From Chryseolinea sp. (GTDB lineage Bacteria; Bacteroidota; Bacteroidia; Cytophagales; Cyclobacteriaceae), in NCBI GenBank assembly GCA_025923195.1, contig JAICGJ010000008.1:1-64000 (forward strand): 64,000 bases of DNA, in the 5' to 3' direction. Both the position numbers and the translations under genes were made by a program. This document shows positions 44,965 to 55,700 of this stretch, piece by piece (the stretch's first letter is position 1; each line of letters begins with the position of its first letter). Under the pieces are notes generated by a model, which did not search any database, was not told the DNA's origin, and was given only the letters and a program-made list of their open reading frames with translations.

Positions 44965-46002
44965 ATGAAAACCTCCTTATATATTGTGTTGGTAATATTG
45001 TTGTCAGGATGCAGCGGCCCGAAGGTTGAAAATGGCAAAGAAAATGAAGGTACAAAGAATGCGCCCTCAAATATGGTATTAATTCCAGGTGGCCAGTTCA
45101 TCATGGGGACTGACGATATGAACAGCTATAGTCATGAACGGCCAGCGCATGCTGTAAAGGTGAAATCATTCTGGATGGACGTAACAGAAGTTACAAACAG
45201 GGAGTATGAAGAATTCGTTAAGGCTACGGGATACGTTACCATTGCAGAACGTAATCCTACGTGGGAAGAATTGTCCACGCAAGTCCCTCCCGGTACACCT
45301 AAACCGCCGGATAGCGTTCTGGTGGCAGGTTCCCTGGTGTTTCATGCGCCCTCACAACCTGTCATGCTCAATGATTATACACAATGGTGGGAATGGAGGA
45401 AAGGTGTGAATTGGAGGCACCCTGAAGGTCCAGCCAGTACGTTGGAAGGAAGAGCCGAACATCCCGTAGTTCACATCGCATACGAGGATGCCCTCGCATA
45501 CGCGAAGTGGAAAGGGAAACGGCTGCCGACGGAAGCTGAATGGGAGTTTGCAGCCAAGGGAGGAGAAGAATCTGCGGAATTTGACTGGGAAAAGGAAATC
45601 AAGTCTCAAGGACAATTTGTTGCGAATACTTTTCAAGGCAGTTTTCCCAGCCGAAATTTGAAGGAAGACGGGTTTGAAGCGTCTGCACCCGTTAAATCGT
45701 ATCCTCCTAATCCTTATGGTTTATATGACATGATTGGCAATGTTTGGGAATGGACCAGCGATTGGTATGACGCAAGTTATTTTCAAACGTTGGCCAAGAA
45801 TGTTGTATCTGTCGATCCAACCGGTCCAGCGAAGTCAAACGATCCACAGGAGCCGTATGCTTCCAAACGTGTAACAAAAGGGGGATCTTTTCTTTGTGCT
45901 TCCAACTACTGTGTCAACTACAGGCCTACTGCGCGTCAGGGTACTGCAATTGATAGCGGTCAGTCACATATTGGATTTCGATGTGTTAAGGATGTTGAGT
46001 AG
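44965..46002 (+). CDS. Formylglycine-generating enzyme family lipoprotein (FGE/SUMF1-like)
   Basis: 345 aa. A lipobox (LLSGCSG, Cys about 16) ends the N-terminal signal, predicting envelope location. The FGE-sulfatase fold runs from MVLIPGGQFIMGTDD (about 34) to GFRCVKD. The C-terminal block VTKGGSFLCASNYC gives Cys311 and Cys316, matching the two copper-binding catalytic cysteines of true FGE, so oxidation of a Cys in a sulfatase-type motif (CxPxR) is possible. Most exported Bacteroidota FGE-domain proteins lack these. No sulfatase gene lies in the window. Confidence 0.85.
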   Translation: MKTSLYIVLVILLSGCSGPKVENGKENEGTKNAPSNMVLIPGGQFIMGTDDMNSYSHERPAHAVKVKSFWMDVTEVTNREYEEFVKATGYVTIAERNPTWEELSTQVPPGTPKPPDSVLVAGSLVFHAPSQPVMLNDYTQWWEWRKGVNWRHPEGPASTLEGRAEHPVVHIAYEDALAYAKWKGKRLPTEAEWEFAAKGGEESAEFDWEKEIKSQGQFVANTFQGSFPSRNLKEDGFEASAPVKSYPPNPYGLYDMIGNVWEWTSDWYDASYFQTLAKNVVSVDPTGPAKSNDPQEPYASKRVTKGGSFLCASNYCVNYRPTARQGTAIDSGQSHIGFRCVKDVE

Positions 46003-46075
46003 TAGGTGTAGGGATAAGGGTAAGGTATAAGTTATAAGGTATAAGGGTAGGGTATAAGGTGTAGGGAGTAGGGGC
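46003..46075. repeat. Degenerate GGTATAA-type tandem repeat
   Basis: A G/T/A-only tract of about 70 bases made of imperfect GTATAAG and GTAGGG units directly after the FGE-like gene. It is followed by about 280 bases without features up to the aconitase gene. Confidence 0.7.
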
Positions 46076-46353
46076 GGGTGTTTCGGGGCGATGGAAGCGA
46101 GAGACTTTTTGTGAGGCCGCTCCAAAATCTGCCGCTTGTTTGATTGCTTTTTTATCCACTAAACGTTCGCTCTCTTTATAGAACTTAGCTGGGCACTGTT
46201 ATTTGGAGCGAATTTGCTCGGCTGACATCAACTTTAACGGATGATTTCATGTTATCAACTTGGGTTTCCCTGCGAAATCGCGTTAATTCATTTTCTTACT
46301 GCATGAATTCAATTTGATAGTATTATCTTCCTTTGGCTCAAAATATCCCACAT

Positions 46354-49104
46354 ATGGAACAGGATTATCTCGGAATAAGAAAGGAATTGGTGGTCAACGG
46401 TAAAAAATTGTCCATTTATAGTTTGAATGTGCTGCAACAAAAGGGCTACCGTGTTGCCCATTTGCCATTTTGTATCCGTATCCTGCTGGAAAATATTCTT
46501 CGAAATTATGATGGGTATGTCATTACCCGCGAGCATGTCGAAACGATCCTCAACTGGAAACCCACTCCTGCCGAAAAGGAAATACCATTCATGCCTGCGC
46601 GTGTTCTCATGCAGGACTTTACTGGGGTACCTGCCATAGTGGATATAGCCTCGCTGCGCGGCGAGATGGTTAGGCAAGGAAAAGACCCTTCGCGGATCAA
46701 TCCATTGATTCCCGTTGATCTCGTAATAGATCATTCCGTTCAGGTGGATTATTTTGGAAATAAGGATGCATACACCCTTAATGTCGATAAGGAGTATGAA
46801 CGCAACAGCGAGCGTTATCGCTTTTTGAAATGGGCACAAACTGCATTTGATAACTTTTCTGTCGTTCCCCCGGGAATGGGAATCTGCCATCAGGTAAATC
46901 TCGAATATTTATCCAAGTGCGTTTTGGAAAGAAATGGGATCGCCTTTCCGGATTCGCTTGTAGGCACCGATTCGCATACCCCAATGGTTAACGGCCTAGG
47001 TATTGTTGCATATGGTGTTGGAGGAATTGAGGCTGAAGCTGCGATGTTAGGTCAACCTCAGTTTTTTGCGATGCCCGAGGTAATAGGCTTGAGGTTAAAG
47101 GGAAGACTCCCCATTGGCAGCACGGCTACCGACCTTGTATTGACCATCACGGAATTGCTTCGTAAAACAAAAGTTGTTGGCAAATTTGTCGAGGTATTTG
47201 GCGAAGGGCTGGGATCATTATCAGTACCAGACCGAGCTACCATCGGAAACATGTCTCCGGAATTCGGGTGCACCATTACCTATTTTCCAATCGACGATAA
47301 GACCCTCGACTATCTTGATAAAACCAACCGGCAAAAGGAAGCGATCGACCTTGTTGAGGCTTATGCCAGGCAAAATCTTTTATGGCGCGAAAACGAAGAG
47401 GAGATTGAGTATAGCCATATAGTTGACCTTGATCTCGGACAGGTTGAACCCACAATTTCAGGCCCGAGCCGTCCTCAGGATAAAATATTATTGAAGGAGG
47501 CCAAGCAAACCATCACAGGTATCATTGAAAATAAATTCTTCCGGAAATATATCCAGCATATCGACAGACCGCTAAATCGCTGGGCAGACGAGGGCGGCAA
47601 TGTTGAGCCTTCAGAGGTAGCGCTTGCTGAGCATTCAGAAATGCGGACCGTGAAAGTGGATTACAATGGCCAGACTTTTCATTTAAGCGACAGTGATGTG
47701 GTTATCGCCGCTATTACCAGTTGTACGAATACCTCCAATCCAGATGTGATGATTGGCGCGGGCCTGCTTGCTAAAAAAGCATTGGAGAGAGGGCTCAATG
47801 TAAAGCCATGGGTGAAGACAAGTCTGGCTCCTGGATCTAAGGTTGTTACCGATTACTTAAAAGAGTCAGGACTACTCTCATCGCTAGAAGAAATGAGGTT
47901 CAACGTTGTAGGATATGGTTGTACATCCTGTATTGGAAATTCAGGACCATTGCCCGATCCCATTGCTCAAGCTGTTGTGGAAAATGACCTAATCGTGGCG
48001 GCCACTTTATCAAGCAATCGAAACTTTGAGGCACGAATTCACCCGCAGGTGAAAATGAATTTTTTAATGTCGCCTCTGCTGGTCGTTGCGTATGCCATCG
48101 CAGGCCGGACTGATATTGATATGATTACTGAACCCTTGGGCGTTGACGTGAATGGTGATCCTGTATATCTAAAAGATGTATGGCCATCACCTGACGAAAT
48201 TCAGAAGATGGTAAGCCAGGTCGTGAAGAAGGAATATTACCAGAAGAACTACGAGGAGATCTTTGATGGCAACGATCAATGGCAAAACCTGAAAGCCCCT
48301 GTCGAGAAAGCCTACAGATGGGAGGCCGAATCAACTTACGTTAAAGAAGCGCCTTTCTTTGTTAATCTACCTCCTGTTCCGACACCGATTCAACCTATTG
48401 AAAATGCAAGGGTTCTGTTGATGCTGGGTGATTCGATTACCACGGACCATATTTCTCCAGCAGGGTCCTTTAGCGCGCAGTCGCCAGCGGGCAAATATCT
48501 TCTTGAACGCGGTGTTCCTGTGAGCGAATTCAATTCATACGGATCGCGCAGAGGAAACGACGAAGTCATGGCGCGAGGAACATTTGCCAATGTGAGGATA
48601 AAAAATAAACTGGCATCAAAGGAGGGGGGATTTACAACGTACCACCCCACAAAAGAAGAAATGACTGTTTATGAAGTATCCATGCGATATAAAGAATCTC
48701 AGACGCCCTTGCTGATTCTGGCCGGAAAAGAATACGGAAGCGGATCTTCAAGAGATTGGGCGGCTAAAGGCACTTTTCTTTTAGGAATTCGCGCCGTGAT
48801 TGCAGAAAGTTTTGAACGGATTCACCGTAGCAACTTGGTGGGTATGGGCGTATTGCCACTTCAATTTATCAACGGTGAAAGTTATACAAGTCTCGAATTG
48901 GAGGGAACTGAATTCTACACCCTGGCAGAACTGAATTCCTCGATTACTCCATCACAGATCCTCACAGTGTCAGCGTTAACATCGGATGGTAAGTTGAGGA
49001 CATTTAAAGTGTTAAGCCGACTGGATAGTAAAATCGAAATTGATTACTACCGGAATGGCGGCATACTTCAATATATGTTGAGGCAGTTTCTGGCGAAGCC
49101 TTAG
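46354..49104 (+). CDS. acnA: Aconitate hydratase (AcnA-type)
   Basis: 916 aa from the ATG at 46354; a TTG at 46333 is the only other nearby start. TCA-cycle enzyme converting citrate to isocitrate via a [4Fe-4S] cluster. Cluster ligands lie in ITSCTNTSNPDVM and GYGCTSCIGNSGP. The C-terminal swivel domain has YGSGSSRDWAAKGTFLLG, with the catalytic Ser/Arg. The length and the SDSHTPMVNGLG-type block (here TDSHTPMVNGLG) match the AcnA/IRP1 clade rather than AcnB. Stand-alone, cytoplasmic. Confidence 0.95.
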   Translation: MEQDYLGIRKELVVNGKKLSIYSLNVLQQKGYRVAHLPFCIRILLENILRNYDGYVITREHVETILNWKPTPAEKEIPFMPARVLMQDFTGVPAIVDIASLRGEMVRQGKDPSRINPLIPVDLVIDHSVQVDYFGNKDAYTLNVDKEYERNSERYRFLKWAQTAFDNFSVVPPGMGICHQVNLEYLSKCVLERNGIAFPDSLVGTDSHTPMVNGLGIVAYGVGGIEAEAAMLGQPQFFAMPEVIGLRLKGRLPIGSTATDLVLTITELLRKTKVVGKFVEVFGEGLGSLSVPDRATIGNMSPEFGCTITYFPIDDKTLDYLDKTNRQKEAIDLVEAYARQNLLWRENEEEIEYSHIVDLDLGQVEPTISGPSRPQDKILLKEAKQTITGIIENKFFRKYIQHIDRPLNRWADEGGNVEPSEVALAEHSEMRTVKVDYNGQTFHLSDSDVVIAAITSCTNTSNPDVMIGAGLLAKKALERGLNVKPWVKTSLAPGSKVVTDYLKESGLLSSLEEMRFNVVGYGCTSCIGNSGPLPDPIAQAVVENDLIVAATLSSNRNFEARIHPQVKMNFLMSPLLVVAYAIAGRTDIDMITEPLGVDVNGDPVYLKDVWPSPDEIQKMVSQVVKKEYYQKNYEEIFDGNDQWQNLKAPVEKAYRWEAESTYVKEAPFFVNLPPVPTPIQPIENARVLLMLGDSITTDHISPAGSFSAQSPAGKYLLERGVPVSEFNSYGSRRGNDEVMARGTFANVRIKNKLASKEGGFTTYHPTKEEMTVYEVSMRYKESQTPLLILAGKEYGSGSSRDWAAKGTFLLGIRAVIAESFERIHRSNLVGMGVLPLQFINGESYTSLELEGTEFYTLAELNSSITPSQILTVSALTSDGKLRTFKVLSRLDSKIEIDYYRNGGILQYMLRQFLAKP

Positions 49105-49443
49105 ACCCGCTCTCCCGGCATTATCCAATTTTCGAAAATCCCGGTCGCGAGAATTCGTAATTTTACGAAATTTCGTTTTTTATTCGTGATAATTTGATTT
49201 AAACGGTACTTACGCCAAATGTGTCAAAGAACCAGATCTCTGCTGGTCGCCTTATCACTGAATCGTCGTGGTGTATCATGATTGTAAAGTTTTAGAAGTT
49301 GGTCTGCTTCCCGCATTATTAGTTAAAGCCAGAGGATCCTGCAAATGCACTCAACATATACTCTTAATTTGTCTGTCGTTTGCAACGTTAAATGCTCAAC
49401 AGCTGTTGTATTAGTGTCATTGCTATACGCAGGATAAAAAATT
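49105..49443. other. Intergenic region without recognised features
   Basis: 339 bases after aconitase, AT-rich, without gene or repeat recognised. It should contain the promoter of the small exported protein. Confidence 0.5.
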
Positions 49444-49746
49444 ATGAAAATTAGAGCAATCATTGGGACGCTGGTTATAGGAGGGCTTTTGCTCTTTGCA
49501 AATCAGGCGATCGGGCAGGATCAAAGGGAACAGGACAAGCAAGAATTATCCGATCTGAAAAGGGAAAAACGTGAAACAAAGTCAAGAGCAAAAGAGGCGC
49601 AGCGTGTAGAACAACGTGCCGAGGATGCCGCCTGGGAATCCAGAAAGGCATACCGGAATGAGAAGAAAGCTCAAAAAAACCGCAAGCAGGCGGATGCTCA
49701 GTCCAAAAAGGCCGGCAGAGCAAGAGATAAATCAAATAAGGACTAG
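49444..49746 (+). CDS. Small exported Lys/Ala-rich helical protein
   Basis: 100 aa with a signal peptide (residues 1-24, ending QAIGQ), then a highly charged stretch rich in K, E, A, R and Q (ELSDLKREKRETKSRAKEAQR...) predicted to be a continuous helix or coiled coil. The mature C-terminal half is paralogous to that of the protein at 50908-51288 (AKEAQR, EKKAQK, RDKSN). Function unknown; probably periplasmic. Confidence 0.75.
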   Translation: MKIRAIIGTLVIGGLLLFANQAIGQDQREQDKQELSDLKREKRETKSRAKEAQRVEQRAEDAAWESRKAYRNEKKAQKNRKQADAQSKKAGRARDKSNKD

Positions 49747-49882
49747 AAATATCACGCTCCTGCTACTGATACATCGGCATCTACGCCTAGCGTTATTTAG
49801 CTCGTAACGTGTTATTCTTTCTTGCACTCGCAAACTATATGCACTGCGGGACGTTAGGTTGTGTGAATTCTAAATTAATTCC

Positions 49883-50308
49883 ATGAATAAGTCGGGGCCG
49901 ATAATAATCATAGAAGATGACGTGGATGATCAGGAAATCCTGGCCGAGGTCTTCAAGGAGCTTGACTATACCAATGAAATTATTTTTTTTGGAGATGGTG
50001 AAGCGGCCCTGGGCTTCTTAACGAGCACAGCAATTGAGCCTTTTATTATTTTCTCCGACATTAATATGCCGAAGTTGAACGGCGTGGAGTTAAGGGAAAA
50101 AGTCCACAACAATGAGGACCTTCGATTAAAGTCTATTCCGTATTTGTTTTTTACTACAACGGCTCAGCAACAGCACGTAGTCGACGCTTACTCGAAATCT
50201 ATTCAGGGATTTTTCATCAAACCCGCCAACTTTGAGCAGATAAAGCGCATGGTTAGGATTATAGTGGAATATTGGCACGAGTGCGTGTCACCTAATTATG
50301 TTAAGTAG
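49883..50308 (+). CDS. Single-domain response regulator
   Basis: 141-aa receiver: IIEDDVDDQE acidic pocket, phosphoacceptor Asp in FSDINMP, conserved Thr/Lys region FFTTTAQQ and IKPAN. Like the receiver at 20218 it starts with the DDxDDQE motif. No output domain. Partner kinase not adjacent, though a hybrid CheB/CheR-kinase lies at 52703-56047 (possible partner, inference). Confidence 0.9.
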   Translation: MNKSGPIIIIEDDVDDQEILAEVFKELDYTNEIIFFGDGEAALGFLTSTAIEPFIIFSDINMPKLNGVELREKVHNNEDLRLKSIPYLFFTTTAQQQHVVDAYSKSIQGFFIKPANFEQIKRMVRIIVEYWHECVSPNYVK

Positions 50309-50361
50309 GTCCCACCTATCATCTTTTCCTATACTGATATCGAGCCTCGAGATGATTATTT

Positions 50362-50386
50362 TTCATTCATTCATTCATTCATTCAT
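50362..50386. repeat. Tandem tetranucleotide TTCA x6
   Basis: Six TTCA units. On the minus strand the array (TGAA repeats) encodes the last residues and stop codon of the response regulator at 50375, so repeat changes would hardly alter the protein: every frame meets TGA within 12 bases. Confidence 0.85.
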
Positions 50387-50743
50387 CAAAGCGGCAAGTG
50401 ATATCTTCAGGTCATTGTAATTTCCGGTTTTCAATAGTATCTCGTTTGCACCCATCTGAATAAATGCGTCGATCTCCAATGGCCTGCTTTCATCAGTATA
50501 GACGACGATCCTAATAGCCTCACTGTTGTTCAATGTGTTAAGTTGTCGGAGGCATGCCTTGCCCCGTAGAGGAAAAGCATCGATAAAAATGATATCGGGA
50601 GTAGTCTCTTTCGTTTGAATATGACTCTTCCAAGGCCCATGCGTTTGTATTATTTCATAGGATGACCTTGGGGCAACATTTTTTAATGCATCGCCTAAGA
50701 TTAATGTATCATCCTCATCATCGTCGATTATAAGAATCTTCAC
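50375..50743 (-). CDS. Single-domain response regulator (divergent)
   Basis: 122-aa receiver: LIIDDDEDDT pocket, candidate Asp in IFIDAFP, and Lys in LLKTGN, where the usual following Pro is replaced by Thr. It therefore departs from canonical receivers and might be phosphorylated poorly. Its stop codon lies inside a TTCA repeat array. It is convergent with the receiver at 49883. Confidence 0.82.
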   Translation of the reverse strand: MKILIIDDDEDDTLILGDALKNVAPRSSYEIIQTHGPWKSHIQTKETTPDIIFIDAFPLRGKACLRQLNTLNNSEAIRIVVYTDESRPLEIDAFIQMGANEILLKTGNYNDLKISLAALMNE

Positions 50744-50907
50744 TGCTGTACGTATTTATTTGCAGCTACCCTTTACCTTTAGCCACTGTAATATTTTCAA
50801 TCTAGTATAGCCTCCCGTTATGATATTGTTAACAACAAAAAAGGATAAAGCTGTTTCACTCCATCCTCTCTGTTATGAATTATTCGGCTTTTAGAGATGT
50901 TGCTTCA

Positions 50908-51288
50908 TTAATTGAGGTTTGATTTATCCCTCGCATCTTTAGCGTCATTTGCTTGTTTGTCTGCTTTCTTGCGGGCTTTTTGTGCTTTCTTTTCAGTCCG
51001 TAATGCATTTTTAGACTCTTTGGCTGCGTCATTCGCATCGTTTTCTATTCGTTGAGCTTCTTTGGCTTTTGCCTTGGTATCACTCCGTTCGTTTTTAACA
51101 TCCGTCATCCTTTCAGTATCTTTTTGGCGCTGAGTCTGAGCTTCCTCGCGTTCGTAGCTTGCCTTCGTGCTGTCCGCCTGATTGTATTGTCGCTTTGTGA
51201 CTTCCGTCGATTCTTGTGCAGACGCTTCAACTGCAAATAGCGTTAGAGCACCGAATGTCAATGGTAAAATGATCTTTGTAATTTTCAT
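50908..51288 (-). CDS. Small exported Lys/Ala-rich helical protein (paralog)
   Basis: 126 aa with a signal peptide (residues 1-24, ending VEASAQ), then a charged helical mature protein. Its second half aligns with the protein at 49444: TKAKAKEAQRIE, then AKES, EKKAQKARK and ARDKSN. The first half has an extra QADSTKASYEREE region. Such charged helical proteins could be wall- or membrane-binding stress proteins; no function is known. Confidence 0.75.
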   Translation of the reverse strand: MKITKIILPLTFGALTLFAVEASAQESTEVTKRQYNQADSTKASYEREEAQTQRQKDTERMTDVKNERSDTKAKAKEAQRIENDANDAAKESKNALRTEKKAQKARKKADKQANDAKDARDKSNLN

Positions 51289-51383
51289 GTTGTTTTTCCC
51301 TCATCGAGGAAGGATATTAAAATTTAGTAATGTTGTAAAAAAACTGTTATTATTTTTTGGTTCGGAAATCTTCGGCGTTCCGT

Positions 51384-51956
51384 CTAATGCTTCTCACTCT
51401 CCTCACTTGCTTCATAGTTGACATTGGTCTCCGCAATTTCAGTAAGCAGTTCATCGGCCCTCTTTTCTTCCGCTAATGTTTCGCCTAAAATCTCGGCTGC
51501 ATCATACAGGCCTAGTGTTTTAGCAAGTTGGGTCAATCCTCCGTATGTAGCTATTTCGTAGTGCTCAATCTTTTGTGAGGCAAGTATTATTCCCACGTCC
51601 CTGGTGGCACTGCCATCTTCAGTTTCTTCAACGATACCTTCACCTTCTTCAATAAGGCCTTCCATAGCCTCGCACTTCTTCGCCTGGGCCTTCTCGCCAA
51701 GCAATCCGAAAACTTCTTCCAATCTTGTAACTTGTACCTGTGTTTCCTCCAGGTGCGTTTCGATAGCATTTTGTAGCTCTGTTGAAGTAGCTGCCTTTTT
51801 CATTTTTGGTAATGCTTTGACCAAATGCTTTTCAGCCCAATAAATGTCTTTTAGCTCCGTAACAAATAGTGTGTGCAATGCGGATTTTGTCGTTTCATTG
51901 AGTTGGGGAGAACCTGATGTTCTGGTTTTTTTCTTAGAAGGGTTCTTTGCGTCCAT
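51384..51956 (-). CDS. YciE-type ferritin-like (DUF892) protein
   Basis: 190 aa from the Met at 51956 (MDAKNPSKKK); an upstream Met at 52007 would add 17 residues of unlike character. Ferritin-like helical bundle with LKDIYWAEKHLVKALPKM (about 36-53) and the metal-type LEETQVQVTRLEEVF and EHYEIATYGGL blocks of the DUF892/YciF-YciE family, linked to stress responses in enterobacteria. It ends 95 bases before the small exported protein on the same strand. Confidence 0.87.
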   Translation of the reverse strand: MDAKNPSKKKTRTSGSPQLNETTKSALHTLFVTELKDIYWAEKHLVKALPKMKKAATSTELQNAIETHLEETQVQVTRLEEVFGLLGEKAQAKKCEAMEGLIEEGEGIVEETEDGSATRDVGIILASQKIEHYEIATYGGLTQLAKTLGLYDAAEILGETLAEEKRADELLTEIAETNVNYEASEESEKH

Positions 51957-52702
51957 TATGTTGTAGTTTTTAAATTGTTTACTGGTGTAGGACAACAAGG
52001 ATGCCACGTAATTTCCTACCAGATCCGGCTATATTGGGCGTTGGACTATTTTCTATGAGAGAAGATTGCTGATGGGATCCGGCCCTTGTAGAACATTTTA
52101 CCGATTCAGTTCATCTCTTTCCTTATTGTTCCTAAATTTCAGACCAAAGGCCCTAACAGGTAATTTACGGGAACGAAGTGAGGTGCTAAGCGTAAATATC
52201 CTGTTTTACGCGTTGATAAGGTTGAATTTTTTTCCGCATGGGGCATCAAGACTTTGTAAAAAAGCTTTGACAGCTTGTTGGTGCAGTTTTGACCTAATCG
52301 CAATGACTGGCGTCATTATTTAGATATGCATAAACGACTTGGTCATCTTGAAATTTTCAGTCCTATGATTTCAGTAATCTTAAGAAAACAAGGCCGTCGG
52401 CTACTGGCCTTTTACGGAGCGGCAACAATAATCGACGGATGTACAACAGTCAGGCCGAAGCACGATAGGAACAAATTGCTTAAAAAGAGGCATTTGCCAA
52501 TTCTGTGTTTATTCAATAGCGGATTAACACAAGATGCCAGCGATTCGGTAATGCATCTTTGCGGCGCGCATTCTAAAAAATGGTCGCAGGTGTAGGGCAG
52601 TCTAAAACGACTTATTTAATAATGCGGCTGAAAAATAAATTGTCGATACGGCTTTTGCCAAGGTCCGTCTTGAAATAATTGGTGGTGAAGGTTCGATTAC
52701 AA
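51957..52702. other. Intergenic region without convincing gene
   Basis: About 745 bases between the DUF892 start and the end of the CheB/CheR kinase gene. Short plus-strand frames (such as 52326-52595) show no family resemblance or protein-like composition. No repeat or RNA recognised. Confidence 0.5.
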
Positions 52703-55700
52703 TCATATTCTTGGAAGAAAAATCGAAAAGGTTGCGCCTTCGTTTTCTTTACCTTCGGCGTCAATCGCGCCGTCGTGATCTTCAATAATTTTCTTACAAA
52801 ACGGTAAGCCCATACCGGAACCTTCGGCGCCAGGTCTATAATGAAGCTTTTGAAAAATCGAAAACATCTTACCTACGTATTCCTGATCGAAACCAATACC
52901 ATTATCACTTATGCGGATACGAACATAATCCTTGTTAGGTTTAAGATGATGATATTCACAGTCCGCCGGAGAGGCGTTTTCTGATGTTATATTGATAATT
53001 GGTTTACCCGTACTGAATTTTAGAGCATTGTGAATAATGTTAAAGAAAAGTTGATGCATTTGAATTGGAGCACCTTCGACGACTGGAAGGGATTTAATAT
53101 CTAGCGATGCGCCCTTTTCTTCAATAATTAATTCAAGGTCCTTGAGCACATTTTGAACCGTTGTATTAAGGTCAACGGGAACAAATAGTTTCTCTCTTTT
53201 CTTCAAGAGAATTGAATAGCTCATCAGGTCATTGAGAAGTGTTCCCATTCTTGCGGAGGTAACATTTATTTTATTTATGTAAACCTTCGTATAACTGTCT
53301 AATTTGTCATATTTCAATAACAGGTCTGAAAAGATTGAAATTTTTCTTAACGGCTCTTGCAAATCATGGCTGGCAATGAATGCGAATTGTTCAAGGTGGT
53401 CGTTTGCGCGCTGGAGTTCTCTGTTAGTCCTGAGCAATTCGCCAACATTTGTGAACGCAAGAAGGATTAAAAGTTCACCTTCTTTAAGAAAGCGGTAAGC
53501 ATTAATGGTAAATACCATTTCGCCGATGCCCGAAAAAAAATGCTTGAGCTCAAACTCCATATGACTTGATTTCCTTTTCAGGAGTTCGTTCAGGTATTCT
53601 CGCAAAGCTGGAATGTCCCACGTGTAGTCTCCCAGTTCATATACGAATCTTCCTTCCGTTTTATCTGGTGTCAGTTTAAAAGTACTATAGAATGAGGCGT
53701 TGGCGCTTCTCACCTGAAGATTTGAGGTGAGCACTAAGAAGGGATTATGAACCGTATCGACTATTGCCTTTGCATAATTCTCAGATTCCTTGAGTTCAAC
53801 GTTCCTTTTTTGTAATTCCTCATTGATGGTAGTTAGTTCTTCATTGGCGGATTGCAATTCTTCTTTTGAAGTTTCCAACTCTTCATTTACACTTTGCAAC
53901 TCTTCATTTGAAGAAAGAATCTCCTCGTTATTTGCCTGTAATTCTTCATAGGTGCTTTCAAATTCTTCATTGGTGGTTCTGATGATCTCCCTTGACTGAA
54001 CAAGTTCCTCTTCAAGGTTTATTATGGTTCGGTCCTTTTGATTATTTCCATTATCGGACTTTTTTCCTTTTCCTTTTTTTTGAGGAAACTGAATCTGGTT
54101 TTCCTCGAATACCACCAGAAAGTATAATTCATTATTGGTTTTCGTTGGTATAACTTCAAGCGTGAGCTCCTGTTTTATATGATTATTGAAAATCTTTATG
54201 CCTTCTTTAACTGCAATCTTTTCTGTTTTTTTTGCGCGTTGGATCAAAGTCCTTAAATCAATAAGCAAATCTTCTCTGATCATCTTGAGAATATTCAGAC
54301 TCGCTTTTCCAACAACGGGTTCCAGGTAAGGCCCCGTGATTCCAAAAAATTGAACGATGTTCAGGTTTTGGTTCAGGACTACGCTAGGCGCCACAAAGCG
54401 TTTTAATAGGATCTTACCCATGTCTTTTTCAACATCCGATGCAGCCGGGCGGTCGGCATGCGGACCTGATCTTTCGTGGGCAGATCCTACTTTGTAAGTA
54501 GTATACTCGAGGGGAGGTGAGTTCTTTGACTTGCGCCTGTATACCCGGGCTTTTTTGGTGAGGGAATCAAACAAATCGCCAGCCGCGCCGATACTTTCCG
54601 ATTTACCCAAGAACAGAAATCCTTGTGGCTTCAACGCATAGTGAAAGGTCTGCAATATCCTTTGTTGAGGAGGGGTTTCCAGATAAATTAGAACGTTCTG
54701 ACAACTGATAAGATCCATTCGGGAAAATGGAGGATCCTTCAATAAATTGTGCTGAGAGAATACGCAATACTCGCGAATGTTACGTCCAATTTGATAATGG
54801 CCATTAGCTTTTTTAAAGTATTGCTTAAACTGCGCTGGGGGAATATTTTGGAGCGCGCTTAAAGGATATATACCTAGCCTGGCTTTTGCGATGGCCTGTT
54901 CATCAAGATCCGTAGCAAATATCTGAAATGGAATACTCAGGCTTTTCTTATTTAGGAATTCTGTTAGTTTAATGGCAATGGAATACGCCTCTTCACCCGT
55001 AGCACAGCCCGCAACCCAAATTCGGATCGGGTCGGTTTCTTTTCGCTCCTTGGTTATCGCTGGAAATACTTCGTTATCCAGCATCTTATAAAAATCAGCA
55101 TCACGGAAAAAATCAGTGACGTTAATTAAGAAGTCATTGTACAAATCCTGCACCTCCGTTTCCTTGGAAGATAACAACAAGAAATAATCATCGAGGGTCT
55201 TGCACTTGTTGAGTACGACCCTTCTGATTACACGGCGGTAAATGCTGGCTTGCTTATAATGAAGGAAAAAATCGATTCCGGTCTTAGCCTTTACTTGTAG
55301 CAAGATCTTTTTTAACACCTGAGAGTCGTGGGTCAGATCTTTCTGTTGTTTCTCTTGTACTTTGTCTGGAGGAATAGCGGGGTATGGAATTTTCGCGAGT
55401 TGAGCAAGTTCCTTAGCAATATTTTCAGGCGAAAGAATGAAATCGGCATATCCTGATTCGTATGCATTTTTCGGCATGCTTGAAAATTTTGCTGTAGCAT
55501 CCTGCGCAAATGTGATTCCTCCCTCAGCCTTAATTGCTTTCAAGCCCAATGTACCATCAGTAGCTGTCCCAGAAAGGATTACTCCGATGGAGTTATTTTG
55601 ATATACAGACGCCAGCGCTGTTAAGAAATAGTCTATAGCAAAATTTCCAATGGCTGTCAGTGAACGAGGCCCAAGCTTAAGGTGGCCCCCTACCAGGCTC

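Noticed and set aside
46309..46890. 193-codon minus-strand frame antisense to aconitase
   Set aside because: It is the shadow of a well-supported aconitase reading frame.
52326..52595. 89-codon plus-strand frame upstream of the DUF892 gene
   Set aside because: Composition is atypical of protein and no family resemblance; treated as noncoding.
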